Part shown: positions 1 to 7,434 of the stretch, in pieces
Layout: each line of letters opens with the position of its first letter
Position numbering within the stretch: position 1 is the first letter of the stretch
Source of the DNA: a virus
Virus record (IMG/VR): IMGVR_UViG_3300035681_000025
Location: 1 to 62,369 of that record
Length of the DNA: 62,369 nt
Strand: one strand, 5' to 3'
Notes under the pieces: model-generated
Told to the model about the DNA's origin: nothing
Database searches by the model: none
What the model saw: the letters and a program-made list of their open reading frames with translations, nothing else
Translations under genes and position numbers: made by a program

Positions 1-526
1 TGATTTTTGAAACATAATCGTTTTTTACTTCAACCGTGCCATCCGATTTGTGAGTATGGATTTCAGCCCTTATCCGAAAAGGTCGACATTCATTATTGAT
101 TACATCCATAATGTGGGACAGGGTAGTTTGGTCTTTGGTATCAATGTCCACAATCCACCTTTTCTCATTGGTCTTGAGCTGGCCAACCACAGAGTCGAAT
201 AGGTTCTTTTGGTTGTGTTGTCCGCCGCGGATCCTCTCAGCAAGTGAGATCATCATATCTAAGGAAACATCGTGGTGATTTTGTTTTTGGACGTGGATAT
301 ATGCCCGAGCCTTGAACATTTCACAAAGTTGTTTGACTTCATCGTATCGTTTTTCTAGGTGATCAATACTTTCGATACAATATGTTTTGACGGTGCGAAC
401 CGATTGATGATTGTCTCTTTCACTCTCTGGTTGATCTTTCTTACGCTTGAATACATACAGCATATAGAAATCACCCTCATTTTCAAAGTTCAAAAGTGGT
501 TTGATTAGATCTAAGTTATTGATCAT
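1..526 (-). CDS. Conserved phage protein of unknown function, truncated by window edge
   Basis: An open frame runs on the minus strand from an ATG at 524-526 to the window edge without a stop, so the C-terminus is missing. It begins MINNLDLIKPLLNFENEGDF and continues through YMLYVFKRKK, a Lys/Glu-rich stretch, and WIVDIDTKDQTTLSHIMDVI, with mixed alpha/beta character and no signal peptide or membrane segment. The sequence resembles a family I associate with other large Bacteroidota phages, for which I know no function. The plus-strand frame at 96-278 is its shadow. Base composition is slightly less AT-rich than the small genes that follow. Confidence 0.75.
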   Translation of the reverse strand, partial: MINNLDLIKPLLNFENEGDFYMLYVFKRKKDQPESERDNHQSVRTVKTYCIESIDHLEKRYDEVKQLCEMFKARAYIHVQKQNHHDVSLDMMISLAERIRGGQHNQKNLFDSVVGQLKTNEKRWIVDIDTKDQTTLSHIMDVINNECRPFRIRAEIHTHKSDGTVEVKNDYVSKI

Positions 527-679
527 TTGATTGAGATTTTGATGGATTTGGATGAGTAGAATGTATAAACTTTTTTTTCAAATCTTTATAATTTTTTAGA
601 TCATTTGAAGCTAACTGACTATAAAAGAACTAGTTATATTTAATTACGTATATGCGGTAGTTATAGGTAATAAAATTTA

Positions 680-913
680 CTACTCCTCATCCGTAACATC
701 ATCCTCTATCAATTCATAAGTAACTTTGTATTTCGCTATCTTATACTTCTCTTTATTCTCAAACATCCCATGACAATTAGCAGTCCTCGCTTCATTAGCA
801 CTTCTAAAATCATATTCATCACAATATGCCCTACTATAAGAGCCAATCGCATCACCTGTTTGTTTATCAATAATGCGAAATACAATTTCTGGTTTCTTTT
901 CTTTTGGTTTCAT
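680..913 (-). CDS. Small hypothetical protein (77 aa)
   Basis: It begins MKPKEKKPEIVFRIIDKQTG and ends in an acidic tail (EDDVTDEE). No recognisable domain; soluble, probably a compact beta-rich protein. It belongs to a run of short minus-strand genes between 680 and 3540, each preceded by a repeated hairpin or TAnnTTTG-like element, a layout typical of early host-takeover genes. Function unknown. Confidence 0.65.
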   Translation of the reverse strand: MKPKEKKPEIVFRIIDKQTGDAIGSYSRAYCDEYDFRSANEARTANCHGMFENKEKYKIAKYKVTYELIEDDVTDEE

Positions 914-936
914 AATCCGTAAATTTTACATACCTA

Positions 937-986
937 TAACAAATGATAAACAACATTAAAACGATTGTTTATCATCAGACGTTATA
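937..986 (-). repeat. Intergenic repeat R1, copy 1 (hairpin)
   Basis: 50-base unit repeated without change at 2700-2749. It contains a perfect 9-bp stem (GATAAACAA at 945-953 with TTGTTTATC at 965-973) around the 11-base loop CATTAAAACGA. It lies in the leader region of the minus-strand gene at 680-913. Confidence 0.8.
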
Positions 987-995
987 AATAATAAA

Positions 996-1196
996 TTAAA
1001 TTTTATCATCTTTAAATATTAACTTACCTGTTTCATTATCCATCCAAACTATTCCTTGTCCTTTATTTCTAAATTCTTCCAATGTTAATTCTTTTGGCTC
1101 TATTGTTCCTTCTACTTTTATTGTAGAGTAATAGTTTGGATTAACTGGATTATCACTATATTTACTTTTAAACTTTTTATTTGTTTTCTTTTTCAT
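996..1196 (-). CDS. Small hypothetical protein (66 aa)
   Basis: Begins MKKKTNKKFKSKYSDNPVNP, basic at the N-terminus, acidic and hydrophobic later (GIVWMDNETGKLIFKDDKI). An in-frame ATG 12 codons upstream (1232) exists, but a TATATTTG box (1230-1237) sits over it, so transcription would start downstream of that codon; the ATG at 1196 is preferred. No domain recognised; likely an early phage gene. Confidence 0.6.
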   Translation of the reverse strand: MKKKTNKKFKSKYSDNPVNPNYYSTIKVEGTIEPKELTLEEFRNKGQGIVWMDNETGKLIFKDDKI

Positions 1197-1220
1197 AGGT
1201 ATAAAATTTAATTTACATAT

Positions 1221-1301
1221 TTCTAACAGCAAATATAAGTAATAAATTTTGATTTTCCGAATCTCAATAGAAAAATTTACTACTCATATTTGTGGACGTT
1301 A
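1221..1301 (-). repeat. Intergenic repeat R2, copy 1 with early-type promoter
   Basis: 81-base unit nearly identical to 2375-2456. On the minus strand it carries TATATTTG (1230-1237), matching the Bacteroidota -7 box TAnnTTTG. No TTG is seen 19-20 bases upstream, so this is a weaker promoter call. Confidence 0.7.
1230..1237 (-). promoter_or_regulatory. Early-type -7 box TATATTTG
   Basis: TAnnTTTG match on the minus strand, about 34 bases upstream of the ATG at 1196. It lies within repeat R2, and the second copy repeats the box before the 57-aa gene at 2142-2315. Confidence 0.45.
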
Positions 1302-1317
1302 TAAACAATAAAAAACC

Positions 1318-1677
1318 TTAAAGTGGTGGTTCTAAATTGTCTTTTATCTTATCATAAGATTCTTTAATCGCTTCGGATAATACTTGTTCGATAGGTTTTT
1401 TACTATTTATAACAACGGATATATGAAATAAAAAATTAATAGATTCTACAAACTTTCTAATTTCTTCTTCTGATTTACATTCTCGTTGAACAACACAAAA
1501 TTCACCCCTAACTACTTTACAAGTTTGGGTTTCTATGTTGTAATAAAGTATTGGTAATTTACAAGGGTTTCCGCATATCTCAGTATCTTCTTCACCTAAA
1601 ACCCAAACTTGTTTCCCAGTGAATACATCAAGTATCTCACTAAAACCTAATTCTGTTAAATTTTGTGTTGTTATCAT
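1318..1677 (-). CDS. Hypothetical protein (119 aa)
   Basis: Begins MITTQNLTELGFSEILDVFT. It contains a Cys-containing stretch (EICGNPCKLPILYYN) and a C-terminal helix-rich part. An alternative ATG at 1716 would add 13 residues rich in basic and hydrophobic residues; the MITT start gives a more ordinary protein. No domain recognised. Same small-gene block as its neighbours. Confidence 0.6.
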   Translation of the reverse strand: MITTQNLTELGFSEILDVFTGKQVWVLGEEDTEICGNPCKLPILYYNIETQTCKVVRGEFCVVQRECKSEEEIRKFVESINFLFHISVVINSKKPIEQVLSEAIKESYDKIKDNLEPPL

Positions 1678-1738
1678 CGTTCTAATTATTAATTTTTTAC
1701 ATTCATATATCCGCAAACGTTATAAGTAATAAAATTGA

Positions 1739-2044
1739 TTAGATGTATTCAATCTTATATTCAGTGTTTATTGTTTTAAATGTGTTCCCATCAATAATTT
1801 CAACAATCGGTGTTGAAGAAAAAACAATTTCTTTATCGTCATTTACCAATCTGAAATTTTCACCTACTCTATATTTGGAAAAACAATAACCTTCTCTAAC
1901 GAAATTGTTTTTCCATTGTTCGTGTTTTGTTGAAATTATTGACAAACGAATTTTCGGTTTATCAATTTTACTACTTATAACATCAGATATATGTAATTTT
2001 TTATCTGTGTTATCAAGTTCTGTGTTCTTATTTACTTCTTCCAT
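1739..2044 (-). CDS. Hypothetical protein (101 aa)
   Basis: Begins MEEVNKNTELDNTDKKLHIS and has a beta-rich C-terminal half (YRVGENFRLVNDDKEIVF). No known domain, no signal peptide or membrane segment. An R1-like hairpin with the same loop (2098-2126) and a TATATTTA box lie directly upstream. Confidence 0.6.
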   Translation of the reverse strand: MEEVNKNTELDNTDKKLHISDVISSKIDKPKIRLSIISTKHEQWKNNFVREGYCFSKYRVGENFRLVNDDKEIVFSSTPIVEIIDGNTFKTINTEYKIEYI

Positions 2045-2097
2045 ATTATTTAAGTTTATTATTTCAATTTAAGAAAACCTAAATATATCTGAGTATC

Positions 2098-2126
2098 GTT
2101 AGAAAACATTAAAACGATTTTCTAAC
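2098..2126 (-). repeat. R1-like hairpin with a different stem and the same loop
   Basis: GTTAGAAAA pairs with TTTTCTAAC around the 11-base loop CATTAAAACGA. The loop is identical to that of repeats at 937-986 and 2700-2749, while the stem sequence differs but still pairs fully, as expected for a functional RNA or DNA hairpin. Confidence 0.6.
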
Positions 2127-2141
2127 AAAGTATAAATTCAA

Positions 2142-2315
2142 TTAAAAATTATATTTATCTGTTCTGCTTTTTAAGAACCTTCTGATTTTCCTTGAACAAA
2201 ATAATCGTTCAAACCAATTAAGTTCCATGATGAACTTTTCAGCTTCAATATATCTTTCAGTTAATTCTTCCATTTTGTTCAATGAAAATTCTGCTATCTT
2301 TTTTGTATTTTCCAT
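2142..2315 (-). CDS. Small hypothetical protein (57 aa)
   Basis: ATG at 2313-2315, TAA at 2142-2144. Begins MENTKKIAEFSLNKMEELTE and continues as a strongly helical, charged sequence ending in a basic segment (SRKIRRFLKSRTDKYNF), which suggests nucleic-acid or protein binding. It sits in an otherwise empty gap between two small genes and has the R2 promoter repeat directly upstream (2375-2456). Confidence 0.55.
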   Translation of the reverse strand: MENTKKIAEFSLNKMEELTERYIEAEKFIMELNWFERLFCSRKIRRFLKSRTDKYNF

Positions 2316-2374
2316 ATTATAATTTTTTTAACTAAATTTATACTCGGACGTTAGAAACAATTATGTCTAACTAT

Positions 2375-2456
2375 TTCTAACAGCAAATATAAGTAATAAA
2401 TTTTGATTTTCCAAATCTACATAGAAAAAATTTACTACTCATATTTGAGGACGTTA
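2375..2456 (-). repeat. Intergenic repeat R2, copy 2
   Basis: Near-identical copy of 1221-1301, again containing TATATTTG on the minus strand and ending in the same GACGTTA-type junction. It lies between two small minus-strand genes, as does copy 1. Confidence 0.75.
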
Positions 2457-2468
2457 GGTTCAATTAAA

Positions 2469-2657
2469 TTATTGTTTTGGATTTTTAATGACAACCCCTT
2501 TAAATACTTTTCTCGTTTCATAATGTTGAACACCATCAATCCATCCACATTTATAAGTTTCATCCTCAAATATGAAGTTAATATCTCCATCATATTTTTC
2601 TTTGATTAGTTCAACAATATCTTCTTTTGTTAATTTTATTTGTGTCGTAATTTCCAT
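2469..2657 (-). CDS. Small hypothetical protein (62 aa)
   Basis: Begins MEITTQIKLTKEDIVELIKE and continues into a beta-rich part (INFIFEDETYKCGW, FKGVVIKNPKQ). Helix followed by strands suggests a small alpha/beta fold. No homology recognised. R1 copy 2 lies upstream. Confidence 0.6.
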   Translation of the reverse strand: MEITTQIKLTKEDIVELIKEKYDGDINFIFEDETYKCGWIDGVQHYETRKVFKGVVIKNPKQ

Positions 2658-2699
2658 ATCCTATATTTTTAATCGGTAAAACAATAATTTAACTAAACC

Positions 2700-2749
2700 T
2701 AACAAATGATAAACAACATTAAAACGATTGTTTATCATCAGACGTTATA
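2700..2749 (-). repeat. Intergenic repeat R1, copy 2 (hairpin)
   Basis: Same 50-base unit as 937-986, including the 9-bp stem and the loop CATTAAAACGA, placed upstream of the gene at 2469-2657. Confidence 0.8.
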
Positions 2750-2773
2750 TTGAATTAAACAAAATTTATGAGT

Positions 2774-2962
2774 TTAATCAAAAAACCATATAGCAGTTAA
2801 TGCACCACCAATAATCATAACCGCTAATGTTATCCAACTAATTTTTGAAATTTTGAACCATAAATCACTTCTTTTATTATCACTATTCATAAGTGACCAA
2901 GTAACTCCAGCAATTATAAGAGTGACAAAAATTAGTGTGAAGTAAATTTTAAAATATATCAT
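2774..2962 (-). CDS. Small two-helix membrane protein (62 aa)
   Basis: Two clear transmembrane segments: residues 5-24 (KIYFTLIFVTLIIAGVTWSL) and about 40-59 (ISWITLAVMIIGGALTAIW), with a charged loop NSDNKRSD between them. Such small membrane proteins are common among early phage genes (superinfection exclusion, host membrane modulation), but nothing here identifies the role. Confidence 0.6.
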   Translation of the reverse strand: MIYFKIYFTLIFVTLIIAGVTWSLMNSDNKRSDLWFKISKISWITLAVMIIGGALTAIWFFD

Positions 2963-3039
2963 GTTTTTTGTTTTTAATTGTATAAATTTTGTTTAACTAA
3001 ATATAACAACAAATATATCTGTAACCGTTAGCACCAATA

Positions 3040-3357
3040 CTACGAAAGTGTTTCGGAGTGACAATTTTGTTCATCTAAAACTTCATCTACATAAGGTTGG
3101 TTTTCTAATCGTTCTACAACAATATTCAAGGCATCAGCGTGATGTATTCCTTGACCAGCACCAAATGATATCGTTGTCAATCCTAAGACTTCATTATCAA
3201 CAAAGTGTCTGAACTTACCTTTTTGTTTATTTACTTCCCAGTCCATTGAAACATCATTCCAATCGTTTAATACCACCTCGTGTCCACTTTTGTTTTTGTA
3301 AACCAACCTTATCACATTGTTGTGACTAAAGTTTTTAATAAATTCTCCTAATTTCAT
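3040..3357 (-). CDS. Hypothetical protein (105 aa)
   Basis: Start chosen at ATG 3355-3357 (MKLGEFIKNFSHNNVIRLVY). A longer frame back to 3516 exists, but that stretch is used in another frame by the PspC-like gene at 3368-3538, so the short start is favoured. The protein contains YKNKSGHEVVLNDWNDVSMD and a Cys/His-containing tail (DEQNCHSETLS). No domain recognised. It follows the PspC-like gene by 10 bases, an operon arrangement. Confidence 0.6.
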   Translation of the reverse strand: MKLGEFIKNFSHNNVIRLVYKNKSGHEVVLNDWNDVSMDWEVNKQKGKFRHFVDNEVLGLTTISFGAGQGIHHADALNIVVERLENQPYVDEVLDEQNCHSETLS

Positions 3358-3367
3358 ATTTTTAATT

Positions 3368-3538
3368 TTAAAAATTTCTTTCGAGAAAGATCCATAAAAT
3401 GATGTAAATCCAAAAGGCATATGGAAAAATGAAAATAAATGCAATCCTCCATAAAATCGGAGGCAAACCTGACCAGGCCCCGAGACCAGCACAAACTCCT
3501 CCAATATATCCATCACTTAATTTTAACTTTTTTTCCAT
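3368..3538 (-). CDS. PspC-domain small membrane protein (56 aa)
   Basis: Begins MEKKLKLSDGYIGGVCAGLG, followed by AWSGLPPILWRIAFIFIF and PYAFWIYIILWIFLE. The signature G-x-x-G-V-C-A-G-L-G, then a Pro/Leu/Trp/Arg-Ile segment and a hydrophobic helix, is that of the PspC stress-response family. In bacteria PspC senses envelope stress; a phage copy could modulate the host membrane response (inference). It overlaps, in a different frame, a long spurious extension of the next gene. Confidence 0.65.
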   Translation of the reverse strand: MEKKLKLSDGYIGGVCAGLGAWSGLPPILWRIAFIFIFPYAFWIYIILWIFLERNF

Positions 3539-3605
3539 AATAGAATTATTTCTTTAAGTAAAGATAAGGCATAATCGTTAATGAATCAAATTATTTTTGG
3601 TGTGA

Positions 3606-3613
3606 TATTTATA
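3606..3613 (+). promoter_or_regulatory. Late-type promoter motif TATTTATA
   Basis: TATTTATA 11 bases before the ATG at 3625. First of the TATTTAT(A/C) motifs found close upstream of late-type genes in this window. Confidence 0.5.
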
Positions 3614-3624
3614 GACGACGTTCG

Positions 3625-4200
3625 ATGAAAAATTTACTCAACATAATTATAGAAAAAAACCCTAAGGCTCAACAATACAGAGAAGAGATCGAAAGGTATC
3701 TTAATAATTCAGGAGTCGATGAAATTGAGTTTATGCCGATTAAACACGCATTGGGAATTGCTTTAGACGATAGAGTAATTATAGATTCTTCTGTGTTGAA
3801 ATATCCCTTTGTTAGATTTTTATACGTCGTTTTTCATGAACTTGCACATGCATATCAATTTAAGAAATATGGTCAAACAAAAAAATGGCTGATGTATTTC
3901 AATGAACAACCAATAGTAGAATCGGCAAATTTTATGAAATATATTGAGGATATTGCCGACGAGTTTGCGATTAGAAAATTACGAGAATTTCAGAAAGTTG
4001 GATTGTTATCTCAAAATGAGGTACAATCTATTATACCAAGGTACAAAAACACACCTCTCACTTATTTTATCAAATTTATAGAAACATTCAGAAAAATAGT
4101 CCAAGAAAAAGGAATTACAGATCATTCACAAATCAAAGATCTTTTTTATTACTACGTTAAAGTTGGAAATGTGGAATTGTTCAAGTTGAATTCAAATTGA
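3625..4200 (+). CDS. Putative zinc metallopeptidase (HELAH), with leader peptide
   Basis: Contains VVFHELAHAYQF, an HExxH zinc site with a following His/Tyr/Gln context, and downstream EDIADEFA, a possible third ligand (Glu/Asp). The family is not assigned. The N-terminus MKNLLNIIIEKN ends in I-I-E, matching the (L/I)-x-E cleavage rule of T4-type prohead proteases, and resembles leaders of other genes here. A late-type promoter motif lies 11 bases upstream. Likely a virion or late protein with protease fold; activity is inferred from the motif only. Confidence 0.6.
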   Translation: MKNLLNIIIEKNPKAQQYREEIERYLNNSGVDEIEFMPIKHALGIALDDRVIIDSSVLKYPFVRFLYVVFHELAHAYQFKKYGQTKKWLMYFNEQPIVESANFMKYIEDIADEFAIRKLREFQKVGLLSQNEVQSIIPRYKNTPLTYFIKFIETFRKIVQEKGITDHSQIKDLFYYYVKVGNVELFKLNSN

Positions 4201-4293
4201 ATTGTAAAAAAATATAGTATTGGATTAATGTGACCCATTTGTCAAGAAAATACCATGATAAGTTAAATCATCAAATATTCTTTCAATCAATGA

Positions 4294-4300
4294 TATTTAT
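4294..4300 (+). promoter_or_regulatory. Late-type promoter motif TATTTAT
   Basis: TATTTAT followed directly by TGATATG, where the ATG (4305) starts the next gene. The same tight spacing recurs before 5936, 6877 and 50391, which supports both motif and start. Confidence 0.5.
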
Positions 4301-4304
4301 TGAT

Positions 4305-5048
4305 ATGATTGATAAAAAACTTAGTTACATTTCGGATACTGACAGAGACAGAATTTTAGAAATGCACATAGTCTCAACCAAAAATTTGTATTTAAATGAA
4401 CAGCCGTTTAATTCTGCTGGAGAACCTTTAATGACGTATAACCAATATAGAGATTATAGTGAACCCTCAGAACCTGATACAGACGATTATCAGGACGATC
4501 CTCCTATAGATGTACGTTCGGAGCTAATGAAAGAATTAACCAAAAATGGTATTATACTATCACATATGTCAGATAGAAGTTGGGAAGTAGATACTTGGGT
4601 GGATGAATTTTATTTTTTAATTGAATTTTTAGGGAGCGATCAAATAGAGATATTCAAAAACCATAATGGTATTCTTGAACATAAACTTTTCGGAGAATAC
4701 GAATTCGATGATGCGGTGGATTATATTTTGCGACACAAACCTTTTTTTATTAGACCTAGTTTAGATCAAACCAAGAAAAGTAAAAATGAATCCTTGAGTA
4801 CGAGTTCAAAAAATTATCTGAACATTATTCTTAAAGAGTACTACGATAAGAATAAATTGTATTTACGTGAACCATTAATCGAGAAATTGTTACGTAAAGA
4901 TAAACGTGGTAAATTTATCGCTCCACGTGAAATTAGATCTTATGTCAATAATCTTCCTGAGATCCCTTGTACCGATTTTGATGGTAATCAAACAGTTTGT
5001 ACTAAAATTCCCGAAGTTCTGTATATTTATATTACAGGTCGTTATTAA
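4305..5048 (+). CDS. Conserved late protein with RILEMH-type leader (247 aa)
   Basis: The upstream frame opens at a GTG (4230), but the ATG at 4305 sits at the standard distance from a late-type motif and gives the N-terminus MIDKKLSYISDTDRDRILEM. This is followed by HIVSTKNLYLNEQ, a leader type in which a helix ends in L-N-E-Q. The middle is acidic and Pro-rich (SEPDTDDYQDDPPIDV), then comes a folded region and a basic C-terminal part with LRKDKRGKFIAPREIRSYV. No enzymatic motif. Probably a virion-associated protein; function unknown. Confidence 0.55.
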   Translation: MIDKKLSYISDTDRDRILEMHIVSTKNLYLNEQPFNSAGEPLMTYNQYRDYSEPSEPDTDDYQDDPPIDVRSELMKELTKNGIILSHMSDRSWEVDTWVDEFYFLIEFLGSDQIEIFKNHNGILEHKLFGEYEFDDAVDYILRHKPFFIRPSLDQTKKSKNESLSTSSKNYLNIILKEYYDKNKLYLREPLIEKLLRKDKRGKFIAPREIRSYVNNLPEIPCTDFDGNQTVCTKIPEVLYIYITGRY

Positions 5049-5058
5049 AAATTAAAAA

Positions 5059-5376
5059 ATGAAAACTAATTTCAGGAAAATTGAACATATTAAAAAATCC
5101 AATCAAATTTTGGAGAGACGAGTTGTAAAAGAGCAACCAGAAATACAAAATAATTCATTATCTTATCGAATCACACTAGAAATACCATCAAGGATCAGAA
5201 AACATATGGTATCATTGGGTATACCCGAAAAAAATTATCAGAAGGTATTCCAAAATTATCTCGAGGATATGATGGGTCTACCCTATAATATGGAACTTGA
5301 TTATTTCAAAAAGTATACAAATAATGATGATAATATAATAGACTACAAAGAGTATACCGATTTCGAAGAACTGTAA
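5059..5376 (+). CDS. Hypothetical protein (105 aa)
   Basis: Begins MKTNFRKIEHIKKSNQILER, a basic N-terminus, and ends in an acidic tail (DYKEYTDFEEL). The centre (RITLEIPSRIRKHMVSLGIP) could form a small strand-helix fold. It follows the previous gene by 10 bases and is probably co-transcribed. No family recognised. Confidence 0.6.
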   Translation: MKTNFRKIEHIKKSNQILERRVVKEQPEIQNNSLSYRITLEIPSRIRKHMVSLGIPEKNYQKVFQNYLEDMMGLPYNMELDYFKKYTNNDDNIIDYKEYTDFEEL

Positions 5377-5392
5377 TCATATTTGATTTGTA

Positions 5393-5851
5393 TCAGTAAT
5401 TTTGTTTGAAAAACAACTTGAAATTCTCATTGTAAGCACCATTTGAACACTTTCCGCAAGAAGAATTCTTTCGAACAACACGGGTTCTGTTGAACTCGGT
5501 ATTACAACCTTTACAAACCGCGGTGTATTTAAGTTTTGGTTGAACCACCTCAGTCGTACTATAGCAACGATTTCCGGAACAACCAATCTCGATAGCTTTC
5601 CTTCGCCAAACATGGTTGTGATGTTGTCCAGGACAAAGAGCATGGGCTATTTCGTGTAAAATAGTGTCAACAACCTTTTCTTTTGAATTCAACTTACATA
5701 GATGTCGTGAGAGTGTAATTACTTTGTCCGTATAATTACAACATCCAAATCTGACTTTTGCATTATCAAATTTGAAACACCAACCTTTATCCAACAACCC
5801 ATATTTATCCATCAATTCGATTGCCGTCAGATTAGCTTGTCGTATGTCCAT
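5393..5851 (-). CDS. SprT-like zinc metalloprotease (152 aa)
   Basis: Contains DTILHEIAHALCPGQHHNHVW: HEIAH with a third His in HxxxW context, the SprT/Spartan signature. A C-terminal zinc ribbon follows (CKGCNTEF and CGKC). Domain order and length match bacterial SprT-like proteins of about 150 residues. In eukaryotes the family degrades proteins crosslinked to DNA; phage copies are common but unproven in function. A TATATTTG box at 5872-5879 lies just upstream, so it is probably expressed early, unlike its plus-strand neighbours. Confidence 0.8.
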   Translation of the reverse strand: MDIRQANLTAIELMDKYGLLDKGWCFKFDNAKVRFGCCNYTDKVITLSRHLCKLNSKEKVVDTILHEIAHALCPGQHHNHVWRRKAIEIGCSGNRCYSTTEVVQPKLKYTAVCKGCNTEFNRTRVVRKNSSCGKCSNGAYNENFKLFFKQNY

Positions 5852-5871
5852 AGTTTATTTTTTTTGTACGA

Positions 5872-5879
5872 CAAATATA
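5872..5879 (-). promoter_or_regulatory. Early-type -7 box TATATTTG
   Basis: TAnnTTTG match on the minus strand 20 bases upstream of the SprT-like start; GTG (not TTG) stands 19 bases further upstream. Confidence 0.5.
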
Positions 5880-5924
5880 CGACAAGATATTTAATATGCA
5901 CCCGTCAAAACTAAATATTTCGAA

Positions 5925-5931
5925 TATTTAC
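5925..5931 (+). promoter_or_regulatory. Late-type promoter motif TATTTAC
   Basis: TATTTAC followed by TGATATG; the ATG at 5936 starts the next gene. Same spacing as at 4294, 6866 and 50380. Confidence 0.45.
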
Positions 5932-5935
5932 TGAT

Positions 5936-6862
5936 ATGGTCTTTCAGCCGAAAAATAAAAAAACTATGAATCTTTATAAAATTCATTTTGAAAATGAAAT
6001 TAAAGAAAATTTAAAACAATATATTCTAGAAAAATTTTTAAATGAAAATCCTAGACTTATTCAACCTATTTACAAAGCAGGATCTCAGTTTGTAAAAAAA
6101 ATTTTTCAGCCAAATAATACACAAAAATTACATAAAATAAGAACTTTACAACAACAATACCAATCAGAACAGAATTTTTTTATAGAAAAACTGAAAAAAA
6201 AAGAAATCAGTCGTGAACAATATGCCAAAGAAATAGAAAAATTGAATTTGAAATATGGAATGGATGTTAATAATTCAAAAAACTTAATAAACGCTGAAAA
6301 TGCTTTAAGAAACAAAATTTTACAAAATAAAAACATAACATTAGTACAAAATAGTCCACAAAAAGATATTTTACGATTTCCTACTCAATTAAAAAATAAA
6401 ATAAACATATCTGGTGGTGCAGGGTTAAATAATAAAGGTGTATTTGACTTAGGAAATGGATATGTAGCTAAAGCTGGAACAGGTTGGACTGATCCAGGTA
6501 TTCAAAATTTAAAATTTATGAATACAGTTAAATCACCAAGAGTCATGAAAACTGTACAAGTAAAATCTTTTCGCGATTTAAAAGGTAATGAAACAGTTTA
6601 TTTAGTACAACAAAAAGCTATTGGTAAGTCTATGGAAAAAATGACAAAAGAAGAAATTAAGGCGATTCCTTCGAATCATATAAAAAATTTTGAAAACGAT
6701 TTACAAGAACTTTATAGTAAAAAAATACAACTTGACCCTAAAAGAAGTAATTTTATTTATGATCCACAAAAAGGAATACAATTTGTAGACTTATTAGGTA
6801 TAAATTCTAGTGTAATGACACCAGAAAGTGTAATGAGAAATGTGTTACGCAGAACAAATTGA
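5936..6862 (+). CDS. Hypothetical protein, possible kinase-like fold (308 aa)
   Basis: Start at 5936 fits the late-motif spacing. The N-terminal 120 residues are helical and Lys/Gln-rich, with QYILEKFLNENPRL offering two (L/I)-x-E sites. The C-terminal half has GVFDLGNGYVAKAGTG, a Lys in a strand after a Gly-rich turn, and later SNFIYDPQKGIQFVDLLG. Together these recall the ATP-binding Lys and catalytic-loop regions of protein-kinase-like folds. The similarity is weak and no HRD or DFG triad is clear, so the assignment is tentative. Confidence 0.4.
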   Translation: MVFQPKNKKTMNLYKIHFENEIKENLKQYILEKFLNENPRLIQPIYKAGSQFVKKIFQPNNTQKLHKIRTLQQQYQSEQNFFIEKLKKKEISREQYAKEIEKLNLKYGMDVNNSKNLINAENALRNKILQNKNITLVQNSPQKDILRFPTQLKNKINISGGAGLNNKGVFDLGNGYVAKAGTGWTDPGIQNLKFMNTVKSPRVMKTVQVKSFRDLKGNETVYLVQQKAIGKSMEKMTKEEIKAIPSNHIKNFENDLQELYSKKIQLDPKRSNFIYDPQKGIQFVDLLGINSSVMTPESVMRNVLRRTN

Positions 6863-6865
6863 TAA

Positions 6866-6872
6866 TATTTAC
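6866..6872 (+). promoter_or_regulatory. Late-type promoter motif TATTTAC
   Basis: TATTTAC followed by CAATATG; the ATG at 6877 is the start of the next gene. Confidence 0.45.
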
Positions 6873-6876
6873 CAAT

Positions 6877-7410
6877 ATGATCTTCCAAATTAATGAAAAT
6901 ACAATTAAAAGATTAATTCACGAGAGTGACTTAGAAAGTTTTATCAAAAGTAACTCGAAAAAAGAATTGATTGATTTGATTGGTAAACCGTTAAACCTTG
7001 TGATGATGATCGAAATAAAAAAATTCGATCCCAAAACTAGATTAATCAATAAAAAATACAAAAAAAAGAAATTAGAAGGTCAAATAGAAGATATTTTATC
7101 CTGGGATCTTTATTCAGATCCAACAATTGTGTATAAATCAGATGAGGGTGTTTATAATTTGAAATTTAATGATAAAAAAAACACCTTTGTTTTAGAAGAC
7201 TATGATCTTAAAAACCATGTCCTACCTTATAAAAATACGGACTCTGAAAAATTGGATCAGTTCAAAAAACATTTTTACAATGAGGACATTATAAGTGGTA
7301 GGAGTGATGTCACCGAAAAATGGTCCGAGAAATACAAGAAATCAATTAATTGTAATGACCCAAAAGGGTTTTCACAGAGAGCACATTGTCAAGGCCGAAA
7401 AAAAAATTAA
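6877..7410 (+). CDS. Late protein with leader and Cys-containing C-terminal motif (177 aa)
   Basis: An upstream in-frame ATG at 6859 overlaps the previous gene; the ATG at 6877 fits the late-motif spacing and gives MIFQINENTIKRLIHESDLE, a helical leader. The C-terminus CNDPKGFSQRAHCQGRKKN is a motif seen at the ends of phage proteins, and it resembles the C-terminal RARHKC motif of the gene at 40289. It may bind metal or nucleic acid (inference). No catalytic motif. Confidence 0.5.
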   Translation: MIFQINENTIKRLIHESDLESFIKSNSKKELIDLIGKPLNLVMMIEIKKFDPKTRLINKKYKKKKLEGQIEDILSWDLYSDPTIVYKSDEGVYNLKFNDKKNTFVLEDYDLKNHVLPYKNTDSEKLDQFKKHFYNEDIISGRSDVTEKWSEKYKKSINCNDPKGFSQRAHCQGRKKN

Positions 7411-7413
7411 AAG

Positions 7414-7421
7414 TATTTATA
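7414..7421 (+). promoter_or_regulatory. Late-type promoter motif TATTTATA
   Basis: TATTTATA 13 bases before the ATG at 7435. Confidence 0.5.
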
Positions 7422-7434
7422 CAAAAAAACACGC

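Noticed and set aside
96-278. Plus-strand 60-aa frame at the window start
   Set aside because: It is the complement of a longer minus-strand gene that is open to the window edge with better amino-acid composition.
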